From Massariosphaeria phaeospora (taxonomy: Eukaryota > Ascomycota > Dothideomycetes > Pleosporales): 64,000 nucleotides of DNA. A model generated the notes under the pieces. That model made no database searches. It was not told the DNA's origin and saw only the letters and a list, made by a program, of their open reading frames with translations. The DNA lies in contig JAADJZ010000001.1 in NCBI GenBank assembly GCA_011032825.1, positions 2,728,001 through 2,792,000 on the forward strand. Direction: 5' to 3'. Below, in pieces: positions 43,853 through 53,406 of the stretch (position 1 is the first letter of the stretch; every line of letters begins with the position of its first letter). Position numbers and translations under genes: made by a program.

Positions 43853-45094
43853 ATGAAGGCTTTAGCCTTTATCCTTGCCGCAATGCGTCTCTCCCGGCCA
43901 ATACCCACCTTCAACGCAACCAGCCAACGCATCGAAGTCAGCGGCGAGCACAAGTTCGAGCCACCGAGCGCCAAAGACTACCGCGGTCCGTGTCCTGGCC
44001 TCAACGCGCTCGCAAACCACGGCTACATTTCCAGACATGGTGTCGCATCCATCGACGAGCTCACCGACGCTGCAGTCAAGGTCTTCGGCCTCAGCGTGGA
44101 CCAAGCCTCGCTCGCAGCCATTTACAGTACCGCGTTCGCCGTTTCTCCCGACCTCAACCACATTTCAATCGGTGCACCGCTTGGGAATGAGGTCCCTCCT
44201 GCCGATGGAGTGCAGCTGAAGATCCCACCTCAAGGACTCAACTTCCCACATGTCGGCCTCGAGTTCGATGCCTCGCCCACCAGACTTGACAAGCACCAAC
44301 CCGGATCTGGTGGTAAAAACTACGACCTCTCCCTTCCTCTACTTCGGCAGCTGCTCAGTCTTCAAAAGGGCGTCCCCAACGAGAAAGTCAACTTCGACCT
44401 CAACGTGCTCGCAGACCATCGGTACCAGCGCCATCTCGACAGCGTCGCCAAGAACCCGCTGTTTTTCCAGCAGCCCTTCACCGGCCTCTTTCTCAACGGA
44501 AACAAGTACGCGCTCATACCTCGCCTGTTCGCAAACCACAGCGCGGAACATCCCGAAGGTCGGTTGGATCGGAAGACGCTGTTGTCTTTCTACGGCGTCG
44601 AGTATGGCGGCTTCCTCATGAAGAGCTTCTGGTACCGGAGGGGCTGCGAGCGCATTCCTGACAACTGGTATCGCCGCCCGCTCGACAGCCCGTACGATCT
44701 GCGCAAGGCGAATGACGACCTGGTTGCGCAAGCGAGACGGCACCCGGAGTTCATCAACAAGTTCGCCATGGGCGGCAATACCGCGGGCGTCAACACCTAC
44801 CGTGCAGTCACGATCGATGACCTGACAAACGGCACTTACAGCCTCAAAACGATCCTCAACGACTCCAATCTGTCGTGCCTGGGCTTTCTTTCGGGCGGAC
44901 AGCTCGCGGCGAAGTGGCTGACGGGCTACTACGAGAACCTTGAGACGACGGTCGTGCCGACGTTGCTGGCGAGGCTGCCGGGGATCATTGGTAGTCTGAA
45001 GTGCAAGCCGTTGAAAGGTCCGATGAATGATGAGCCCTTTCGGGCGACGTTTCCAGGGTATGATGCGAGCTTGCCACCGACGCAGAAGGGTTGA
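43853..45094 (+). CDS. Heme-thiolate peroxidase/peroxygenase (chloroperoxidase family), 413 aa
   Basis: The proximal heme-ligand motif is clear: RGPCPGLNALANHGYISR, with Cys at about residue 47 (PF01328, peroxidase family 2). These enzymes use H2O2 to halogenate or oxygenate organic substrates. The distal acid-base region is HVGLEFDASPTRLD (residues ~134-146). The family has EHD-S-R or EGD-S-R; here the middle residue is Phe (E137-F-D139, S141, R144). The Cys-containing C-terminus (SLKCKPLKG) could form a disulphide. The N-terminus (MKALAFILAAMRLSRP) is a weak signal peptide. The gene follows the DUF4267 gene by 315 bp on the same strand. Confidence 0.88.
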   Translation: MKALAFILAAMRLSRPIPTFNATSQRIEVSGEHKFEPPSAKDYRGPCPGLNALANHGYISRHGVASIDELTDAAVKVFGLSVDQASLAAIYSTAFAVSPDLNHISIGAPLGNEVPPADGVQLKIPPQGLNFPHVGLEFDASPTRLDKHQPGSGGKNYDLSLPLLRQLLSLQKGVPNEKVNFDLNVLADHRYQRHLDSVAKNPLFFQQPFTGLFLNGNKYALIPRLFANHSAEHPEGRLDRKTLLSFYGVEYGGFLMKSFWYRRGCERIPDNWYRRPLDSPYDLRKANDDLVAQARRHPEFINKFAMGGNTAGVNTYRAVTIDDLTNGTYSLKTILNDSNLSCLGFLSGGQLAAKWLTGYYENLETTVVPTLLARLPGIIGSLKCKPLKGPMNDEPFRATFPGYDASLPPTQKG

Positions 45095-45388
45095 GCGGTG
45101 GTTCAGCTGGTGAGGAGCATGGTGTTGTGACTGGATATAGATGGCCTATGGTGGGGAGCATCGCGTCGTGACTGTACACGCATAGCCTTTATGATGAAGA
45201 GCAATCCGCGATGAGACAACCTTTGAGCCGGCAGATGTGGTTTTGTGAGATGCAAACGCGGAAGGTTTAGGCGAAAGTGCGGGTCGCGGTGTCGCGTAAA
45301 GTTGGCTAGATTAGCGTGGCGCGAGATATGTAGATGACAGCCGTCACACAAGACATGGCACTACATACCTCCCATACAAAGCCTCACC

Positions 45389-47033
45389 ATGGCCGACATC
45401 TGGAGCGGAGCTATCCTGCTCCCCGACAACACTGCTGTGACCGGTATGCCGCATGTAAAGACTATGGCACCCCCGCTGACACGCCGTAGATATCAGCCTC
45501 GCATCGCCCAACGCGTCGTCTCGTCCCGTCCCCGCAACCGCTCTACGCTTCCTATCCACCGTTGCGACGGCCCACATCCCCTTATACCTCGCCGCCGGCC
45601 CCACGCTCGATGTTTGGACGACGAATGAAGCTACGCAGAACTGGTTCCAGGCGATACTGCTGAGTACAGCCGGGCCCGCTGTAGCCGAAGATGCTTCGAC
45701 GCCAGACTGGTGGGCGTGTGCCCGCGCGCAATCACCAATCGGAATTCTGGCACAGGTCGAGGCCCACGATGCCAGCGTGGATTGGCCCCGCATCACCGAG
45801 ATACTGTTTTACGGCACAATTGCATCTACTACAACCGGCGCGCTGCCGACACCACCCTCTTCCTCGCCGGATTCGCCGCACAACATCCCCGAGAGCCTAC
45901 CTGAGCTCCGCGTCCACGCTCTACCACTCTCATCCGATCTCTTTCACCGGTCGACCGTCCCTGACGACTGTCCAGCTAACCCAGCTCACAATGCCTCTGG
46001 AGCGCCTGTCGACCATGAGCCCGGGTTCCTATCGTCTGCACTTGGCCCCGGCCTTCCAACCACTGGCAGTTCGCCGAAGCGGAAGCGCGATATATTCGAC
46101 GAGGCTGCAGAAGCGCGGAAGAAGGCTCGGAGAAAGGGCGGAGCGGGGGTAGCGGCGGCTGCGGCTGCGGCTGCCAAGGGTCAAGACAGCCAGAGACGTG
46201 TCGGACATGGCAATTCAATCTCGATAGATCCAAAGACCACCGCGTTATCAGACGCGAGGCCACCTTTCGCACACAGCGTGCTTTCTCGCCCACCGTCGCG
46301 TCAACTGTCTCGGTCACCCAGCCTGGCATCTGAACCTCGCCCCATGAGTCGAAAGGGACTCCACGAACCGCAAGCGAGACGCTCGACCCTGTCTCGGGTG
46401 GCTACCATCACCCTACAACCCGAAGAGCCCACGACTGAGACGCGGAACAAGGAAGCACTGTCAAAAGTGGTCATGGCCGCTATGCGCCTGCACGGCCTGC
46501 AGCAACGGAAGAAGTCGAAGTCTCGACTAGGATCGGTTGCTCCAGGTGTTCAGGCAAACGATGCATTCAGCGAAGAGACTGCTGCAGACGAAGCAGCGAA
46601 GGATGAAGAGTATAAGATCATCTATCATCAAACCTTCAAAGGCGCAGTACTTGCCTTCGTAAGTGTTTCAATAGTAGCTACATCAACCACCGCTCTAACC
46701 AACGTACAGCGAATGCACATATCCACCAAACCCCTCTACTCGCAACCAGATCGACTCCGCCATATCGTCGAACAACTCCTCTCGATCTTCTGCGCCGACC
46801 CACTCACTCAACCCCTACCCAGCGAAGAGCCCCTGGACCTCCTCGCCACGCCGGGCAACCAGCTCACCCCCGGCCTCCTCGGCTCGAGCCACGGCCAAGT
46901 CAACCCCTTCGATTTACCGAGCGCCAATCGCTATGCCGCAGTCAAAGCAACAGATGACACACAGCTGGGAAACGGCTCGCCAGTCAGCAGGAGGCGAGAG
47001 CAGACAGCTACCATGATGGGAATTTTGGGGTGA
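45389..47033 (+). CDS. SLD7: DNA replication regulator Sld7 homologue, 515 aa, 3 exons
   Basis: Exons are 45389-45443, 45490-46658 and 46710-47033 (1548 nt). The C-terminus carries the Sld7 domain (PF18596): EYKIIYHQTFKGAVLAFR then LRHIVEQLLSIFCADPL. In yeast, Sld7 binds Sld3 and helps recruit Cdc45 and GINS to origins in the nucleus. The N-terminal region begins MADIWSGAILLPDN and has WPRITEILFYGT, consistent with the Sld3-binding fold. The middle is low complexity, with an NLS-like SPKRKRD and a basic RKKARRKGG before an Ala run (46150-46175). The long disordered middle is typical of filamentous fungi. Confidence 0.8.
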
Positions 47034-47234
47034 AATGAATACCCGTTTTCGCGCGTAGGCATGTCATATCCATGGTGAGCCTGTCTTCCTGTTCTGTAAG
47101 GGCAGATGCGCAGAATGTAAAATGCAGACTGGGTAATCGGTGGGTTCGAAAAAGGACAGCCATGGCTCTAGTACTCGAATACCAAGAGATAGCTGTCCTC
47201 GAACCGAGGCCTCATACCAACGTGCGAATTCGCA

Positions 47235-48354
47235 TTGGCAAATCCTGTACTCATCCCCCGTGCGGGCGATGAAGTTGCTGCCAGGCTGCCGGCCAACATC
47301 AAGCGTGGTACATGCGCCGCAGACACCACCGCCAAAACCGACGAGGAGCGGAGGAAACTTTTCAACGAGAACGGTAACGGCTGGGAGTTGGTGGATCAAT
47401 ACCTCGATCAGAATGACGGGGAAAGTGGGGATTCCAAACCTACAATGCGAAGATCGAGGATATGGAGAACGAATTGTACAAAGGACATCGACAATCTCCC
47501 GGACTCTCCGGTCCGTTCGGAGCCGCGTCCGGCCATTTCTCCATTTTCGAGGATCGTATCAATGGCGACAGCAACAGTGGTGTGGACGGAGTCGATGCCC
47601 CAGACATGCTGAAGAAGCTGGTGAAGAAGTTCGCAGGGAGTATGAAGAGAGACATCCAAGTAACCAAGAACGCCATCTTCGGTGCCACAACATTCTGGGA
47701 CGCTACCGCCGAGAACCTGGTTCCGAATGAGGTCAGAGACATCCCAAGCGCCATGCAGTACAAAGGCGGAGATCCTGGGGTCAACGATGGGTGGAACCAT
47801 GCCATAACTTATGTGCTCGGGGATGGCCAATGGTTTGTAGAAAGACCCGCGGCAGGCCTCGACGAGAAGTTCGGGGAGCTGTACCAGAGAATTGTAAGTT
47901 TCCGAACTTTTCCGCCCCTTCACACTGATGTTAATACTCCATAAAGATGCGATGTTGGGCTGGGAAATCATGCGCATGTCCAAAGGCGCCGTCGTCATCA
48001 TCAACGAGAGAGACGACGACCCCGACAAGTGCAACGCGATGACCAACAATGTCTGGGATCCGACCCGGAACTACTGCTATGGCATGATGTGGCTCGACGA
48101 CAGCGGTGCGATCAGAGGCGGCATCGACGGCATGGCGGCCCCGCTCTGGGAGCCCTTCAACCGGAACGACCTCAAAGGCCTCGGCATGGACAAGCTGGAG
48201 ACGTACCGCAACGCCTTCAACTGCTAGGAGTCAAACGACGCCAACTTCGGCAACCCAAAGCCGAGAGAGCTGCCGCAAGACGGCAAGATCCCGCGCTGCT
48301 TCTTCAGCATGGAGGTCAAGCAAGAAGGGCGGCTGGAAAGACGAGAATGACTGA
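47235..48354 (+). pseudogene. Unrecognised conserved protein gene, multiply broken
   Basis: Three or more frames carry what reads as one protein. Frame 1 has DEERRKLFNENGNGWELVDQ; near 47443 a one-base loss moves to the frame with YNAKIEDMENELYKG, AMQYKGGDPGVNDGWNHAIT and YVLGDGQWFVERPAAGLDE. After a GTAAGT donor (47894) the next frame (LGWEIMRMSKGAVVIINERD, RNYCYGMMWLDDSGAI) does not match in phase, a second shift. TAG at 48226-48228 follows AFNC, yet family-like sequence (ESNDANFGNPKPRELPQDG) continues, and a last shift leads to KKGGWKDEND. At the TAG, CAG to TAG is plausible. No name can be given. Cys pairs fit a secreted or lumenal protein, but no signal peptide was found. Confidence 0.6.
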
Positions 48355-49024
48355 TGGGAGGGCAAGACGCTGATTCTCGATTCGAACTTTCCGAATTTTT
48401 CCGAAGGACTCGGAGGATCAGAAGAATAGGCGTTTTGCTTGGCCGCAGACGATGACGGTGCATCAGGGGATGTGCTAGGACGGCTGCTTGTCTTCGATAG
48501 ATGGATTTCGTGTGCTCCGGCGACGGGCTCAGTTGTTTTCAGCGTTGGGTCAACGCATCCGCTCATTGGGTAGATTTGGAGATAGACGGCATGGATAGTA
48601 GGGATTGCGTCTCGGCTAGTCACCTGTAATAATTAATCATCTGTCGAATATGTTGCGTCCGGCTTTGCGAGACAGGTCTTACGGAAACGGAATCTCCGGA
48701 ACTAAAGAGATAAACCCGCGCGCCTCCAAAAGGATTCTGTAACGCAGCAATATAACTATAGAAAGCTACAATTCTATACACAGCTAAGTAGTAGGTAGGG
48801 TTAGTTCTGGAGATCCCGTTTCCGCAAGAGACTTCACGTGCCGACGTGCCCGGGCGACGCGCGAGCCGCGTGATTGGCCAATACGTCATCTCCACCATCT
48901 TCACCTCCGCCTCCGACATTCCCCCACTAACAACACCACCTCATGCGCCAACACCGACCCCCAACACATCGTCAACAGCCACATACGTTACAACCTCAGC
49001 GAACGCGCGCCGTGCTTAGCGATC
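48355..49024. other. Spacer before F-box gene
   Basis: Contains the promoter and leader of the F-box-like gene (about 48900-49024 is CA/CC-rich). No gene recognised. Confidence 0.4.
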
Positions 49025-50677
49025 ATGGCCGCTGCATCCGCGACGCCAATGTACAAGCTCCCCGACGAGATGTTCCTCCGCATCGCCGAATGGATCGACA
49101 CGCCTAACAAGTATCGCACCGACATCAAAACCTTCTGCCGCCTGTCGAAGAAATGCCGCGATATCGGCCAGGAGGTGCTGCATCGCAATGCGACGGTGCG
49201 CCCGCTGTGCCCGTGTGGCGCCCATCCCGAGGACAATGGCGTGCTCTTCCTGCTGCGCACACTTCTGGATCGGCCCGATCTCGCCGGCAAAGTGAGGAAG
49301 CTGCAGTTCAACACCATCAGGAAGAACTTCGCCGACGACTACGAGTCGAAGAAGGAGCTAGGCTTCGCTGGCGTCCGGACCAAGGCGTTGGCAAGGCTGC
49401 AGCACCTGGGCTACACTTCAGGGACCGCGTGGCACCTCGCTGTGAAGAACTCTATCGAGTCGGCGCTCAGCGGCGTGCTGCTCACTCTGGTTCCCAACCT
49501 CGCCGAGCTGGACTTCGGCGTGCGGGACTACCGTCGCGAGAACGCCTCGCTCGACCCCATGTCTGCGTTGTTCGGCGAGTATACTGCCCCTCCCGCCACG
49601 CTGCTTGCGACAGCTCGGAACGTCCACAAACTCACAGTGGCAGGCTCACAGCTCTGCATGCTTTCGCCTTTCACATTCAATTGGTCTAGCCTTACAACGT
49701 TGACGCTCAAGGAAGTGGTCACGCCGACGCTTTTCCGTCTCACCGGTCCCGGCTCCTTGGCAGGTGCGCCGAAGCTCACGCATTTACAAATTGAGCCTAT
49801 GATCCAGTTCGGAGACTCGGAATACATGAAGATGTACGACAGCCAGCTCGGCCATCTCTTCGCCGCATTGGGTTGCGGCAGCGTCACCCATCTCACAATG
49901 ACCTTCTGGCTCTACGCTCCGCATCTTCACCTGGACATGAACGACCATTTCGACGTCAAACATCTATTCAAACAGTTCGAGTTCCTAGCCCCACAACTTG
50001 AAGGACTCGTCATCCAGTTCCGCAACGAAGAGGCGTTGCCAGGTGCAATCGACTCTCTACTAGACCTTCTTCGTAACCCGATGTCTTCAATGAAGCACTT
50101 CGCTGCACTCAAACACCTCGACGTACCGCAGCGCTTCCTCTTCCACGACTACACCGACGCTTTCGGCGACCCTGGCAATTTCTGCCCGCCGAACTATCTG
50201 CCGCGCAAGCTCCGCTCGCTGGCGCTGGCCCATACGGACCCCGATGTCATCGACTGGTTCAAGATGGAGGACTTGACGGGCCGTTCGTGGTACGGCAACG
50301 GCCCGAGGACCGTTTTCCCGAAGCTGGAGACGATTATGTTTCCGTGCGAGGATGAGGACGACCTGGATCAATTTACGGAGGGCTACGACCAGGTGTGGGC
50401 GGTGCTCGGCGCGTTCGGCATCACGACGTCGGCCGAGCTGAGGGGCGGCGGGCAAACGGTGAACCTGACGGAGTATCAAGGTGATGACGATTCCGACGAA
50501 GACGATGATGATACTGACTTTGATGACGAAGACCACGACGAAGATGAAGAGGATGATGACGACGACGACGACCTGAGCGATATGCCGGACTTGATAGACG
50601 CAGACCAGGACACGAACATGGTCGATCTACTGGACTTCGAGGGCCTGCTGGATCTTGAGGTCGCGAGCATGGATTAA
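49025..50677 (+). CDS. F-box-like protein with acidic tail, 550 aa
   Basis: Single exon. Residues ~9-50 (YKLPDEMFLRIAEWID then FCRLSKKCRDIGQEVLHRN) look like an F-box, which links substrates to SCF ubiquitin ligases through Skp1. The middle has Leu-rich segments (LTTLTLKEV, KLRSLALAHTD) like fungal F-box/LRR proteins. Residues ~480-530 are almost all Asp/Glu. The gene has no introns and no signal peptide. The F-box is weak, so the class is likely but not certain. Confidence 0.75.
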   Translation: MAAASATPMYKLPDEMFLRIAEWIDTPNKYRTDIKTFCRLSKKCRDIGQEVLHRNATVRPLCPCGAHPEDNGVLFLLRTLLDRPDLAGKVRKLQFNTIRKNFADDYESKKELGFAGVRTKALARLQHLGYTSGTAWHLAVKNSIESALSGVLLTLVPNLAELDFGVRDYRRENASLDPMSALFGEYTAPPATLLATARNVHKLTVAGSQLCMLSPFTFNWSSLTTLTLKEVVTPTLFRLTGPGSLAGAPKLTHLQIEPMIQFGDSEYMKMYDSQLGHLFAALGCGSVTHLTMTFWLYAPHLHLDMNDHFDVKHLFKQFEFLAPQLEGLVIQFRNEEALPGAIDSLLDLLRNPMSSMKHFAALKHLDVPQRFLFHDYTDAFGDPGNFCPPNYLPRKLRSLALAHTDPDVIDWFKMEDLTGRSWYGNGPRTVFPKLETIMFPCEDEDDLDQFTEGYDQVWAVLGAFGITTSAELRGGGQTVNLTEYQGDDDSDEDDDDTDFDDEDHDEDEEDDDDDDDLSDMPDLIDADQDTNMVDLLDFEGLLDLEVASMD

Positions 50678-50922
50678 CGACGACTCACGAGCTAACGCGA
50701 GCTGTACTTAGATAAGGTGTCGGGGCGTTTTAGAAGCTTCTCGTATTATCTTTCACAGCTCCTTGATATCGTAATCGCGGATGTAGACTATGTAGGCACA
50801 CGACTATAATGCAAAAGCTTTTGCGCTTTCGCGCTTTTGTATTCTTGCGCGTCTGTTTGCAAAGCGAAGCTTTGCAATTCTATCTAAGAAGAGCTTTTAA
50901 TTTTACAGAATAACGTACCTCA
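50678..50922. other. Boundary between gene-rich and AT-rich block
   Basis: Base composition drops sharply here. A palindrome-like TTTGCAAAGCGAAGCTTTGC near 50855-50875 recurs (with G to A) at 53388-53407, left of the large palindrome. Confidence 0.5.
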
Positions 50923-52776
50923 CGGGCTCGCCGGACACACGGGTTCGCCGGACACTTTTGCCAAGCCCCCACCAAAACCACCCCATTCTGGCGCAAAACA
51001 GCCTACTTTAGCTCTATATAGAGCAATCCAACCTAAGATATTATTCAGAGTCTACTTCTGCTACTTGCTTACACGTACGTGCGTTATGCCTGGTCTGACT
51101 GCACTGTCCACACCGCCTTTGAGATGGTTCACCTGCTTTAGCGCGCACCTGCGTCTTTGGCTTCTTCCTATCACTACGCGCCCCAAACTCTTTTAGAGCA
51201 GTTAGACGAGCTCTATTCTCAACTATCAAGGTCTTTTCTGCCTAAACCCGCTTTCTTTTATGCGATCTACGTCGCGTAGCAGCCTCATTTGCCGCTCGAA
51301 GCTCTGCGATCTCTTTTTGCGCCAACACTAGCTTGTGCGCGATAATAGCTGCCTCTTTTGAGACCTTCTTAAAGGCCTCTACTATAGACGTCGGTGAGCT
51401 ATCTATATGCCTCTAAATTCTTGCTTTTACAAGCGTCGATTGCGACCCTAGTTTAAGAGTATTGCTTAGAGTTTGCAACTGCTAGGGCTCGTTGTTGATA
51501 GACAGTAGTGGTAATAGAGTACGCAACCGGACGTCAAGGGCTGTTATGACCCGTTCTGGGTCAAATGGAACCAATCCAGCGCCTCGAAACCTTTCTTGGA
51601 TATTACTAGAAGTAATTGCTGCATTATAGGCGCGTATAAAGCATAGTAGAAACTTAAGTTTCGTAATGTAGGTGATCTAGTTGCGCATGAGATTTTCAGC
51701 TTGGCGCCCGTACGCTTTCTTTAGAGAAGCAAAACAACCTACATTAAAAGGCTGCAAAAAGTGCGATAAGTGCGAAAGCATACAAATAGTAATAATCTTG
51801 TTCTCCTTGCAGTATTGCTAGAATGCAAGCGAGTTATAGCTCTTATAGCCGTCAATTGCGAGTAGTTAGTAGGCACCAACTACTCTTTTCTTTGTATACT
51901 TATTAAAGTGCTTTAACTACTGCAAGCTAAGCTTATTTGTCGTTTAGCTGTTCTTAGAAACTGCAATAACCTAGTTTTAAAGCAGATTTTTTTCTTTGTA
52001 CTAGGCAAAGAGGTAATAGCAGCTCTTAAAAATAATAAAAAGTAAAATAGCTTACTTTGTTGCGTTAATGCTTTAGATAACTGTTGTCTATTCTTTATTG
52101 CCTTGCTGTATTGCCTTTAGCCGTCCTCGTTTCTCTAAAGCTGTAACAACTGCTTTAGTTGTTATCTAGCCTATTATAAAGCTTGTTTTGTTAAAGTTGT
52201 ACGTGTCTTTATCCTAGATGCCGTACTTGGCCTTAATGTTAGCTACTAGGCTAAACTAGCTTTAGATAACCTCTAGGTCTTTGCAAAGCGCTTTTTTATA
52301 ATTGTACTTGCGATTAAACTTTATTGTAAACTTAAAGCGGTGCTTAACCTACGTACTAGGCTAGTTTAAGCTAACCTAGCCTAGATTGCGCTTTGCGCGC
52401 AAGAAATTAGCTATATTAGCTACAGCTGCAAGCCTAAAAGAAAATCCGCGCGTAATAAGCTTAAGTATATACTCAACAACTACGCTCTCTTTAGTTTTTG
52501 TTAGATTTATCAATTTAAGCTTGTAATCTGCTTGTAAAAGCTGTTCGACGCGTTGATTGCTTAGTGTTGCTCAAAAAACGTTATAGATAGCTGCAGCGCG
52601 TTGCAAAAAAAGTATTGCGTTTTGTTTAAAAGCTTAAAAAGCAGTTTGTATCTAACGTTTATTAGAAGGCTCTATCTAGTGTTGTTGTAGAAGCATCGTG
52701 TACATAGGTAGAGTTAGTAAAAGCTTGGCAAAAGTGTCTAGCGAACTCGTGTGTCCAGCGAGCTCGTAAAGTACGT
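50923..52776 (-). mobile_element. Dead pogo/Fot-type DNA transposon, 1.85 kb
   Basis: Inverted ends of about 55 bp: left ACGTACCTCACGGGCTCG.. and right end ..CGTAAAGTACGT, flanked by TA on both sides (50921-50922, 52777-52778). TIRs contain a doubled TTCGCCGGACAC-type unit. The left and right TIRs differ almost only by C/T or G/A. The transposase is on the minus strand and riddled with stops. Recognisable parts are HFLQPFNVGCFASLKKAYGR, then FRGAGLVPFDPERVI (about 51546-51600) and a C-terminal zinc knuckle RRCGQCSQTRHNARTCK in 51041-51229. These are hallmarks of fungal pogo/Fot DDE transposases (Tc1-mariner superfamily). Size and TA duplication agree. Confidence 0.85.
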
Positions 52777-52864
52777 TACTAAAAAATAGCTAGAAGTTCT
52801 TTATTAGGCGCAGTTTAAATTACGTAATATAGTAAAGAATATTTTTTTTTTTTAAAAAACTCTA

Positions 52865-53297
52865 ACGTACTTTATAAGTTCGCCGGACACACAAGTTCGC
52901 CGAACACCTGTTTTTACTAAAGAAAATCAATAATCTAAGGCTTAATAACTTTAGATTTACTTTATAGAATTTTCTAAAAATTTCACTACTAAGCTGCATC
53001 TATATAAACTTTAAGATTCTAAAGTTACTAAGCTCTAGCCTTAGTATTTAAAAAGCTATTAAAGAAAGCCTAAATTACAAGAATTATTTTAGCGTATTTT
53101 TTGTATTTCTAGAATTAGACTAGGTAGAGCTTAGTAATATTAAAATTGAAAAGTTAATGTATACAGAAATAACATATTAAATTTTTAGAAAATTCTATAA
53201 AGTAGATCTAGAGTTATTAAGCCTTAGATTATTAATTTTTTTTAGTAAAAACAAGTGTTTGGTGAACCTGTGTGTTCGGCGAACCTATAAAGTACGT
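52865..53297 (+). mobile_element. 433-bp MITE sharing the pogo TIRs
   Basis: The ends match the preceding transposon: ACGTACTTTATAAGTTCG.. and, inverted, ACGTACTTTATAGGTTCG... TA flanks both sides (52863-52864, 53298-53299). Inside, both halves also match as inverted copies, so the element is nearly a hairpin. It has no coding sequence. Differences between its halves are mainly transitions. It is a non-autonomous derivative probably mobilised by the pogo-type transposase. Confidence 0.85.
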
Positions 53298-53406
53298 TAT
53301 TATATTAATTAGCTATAGTTAAGTTAAAAGTTAGAATATATAAACTACTATTTTTTAGCTAGTTATAACTATTAAGAAAAGTTATTTATTTGCAAAGCAA
53401 AGCTTT

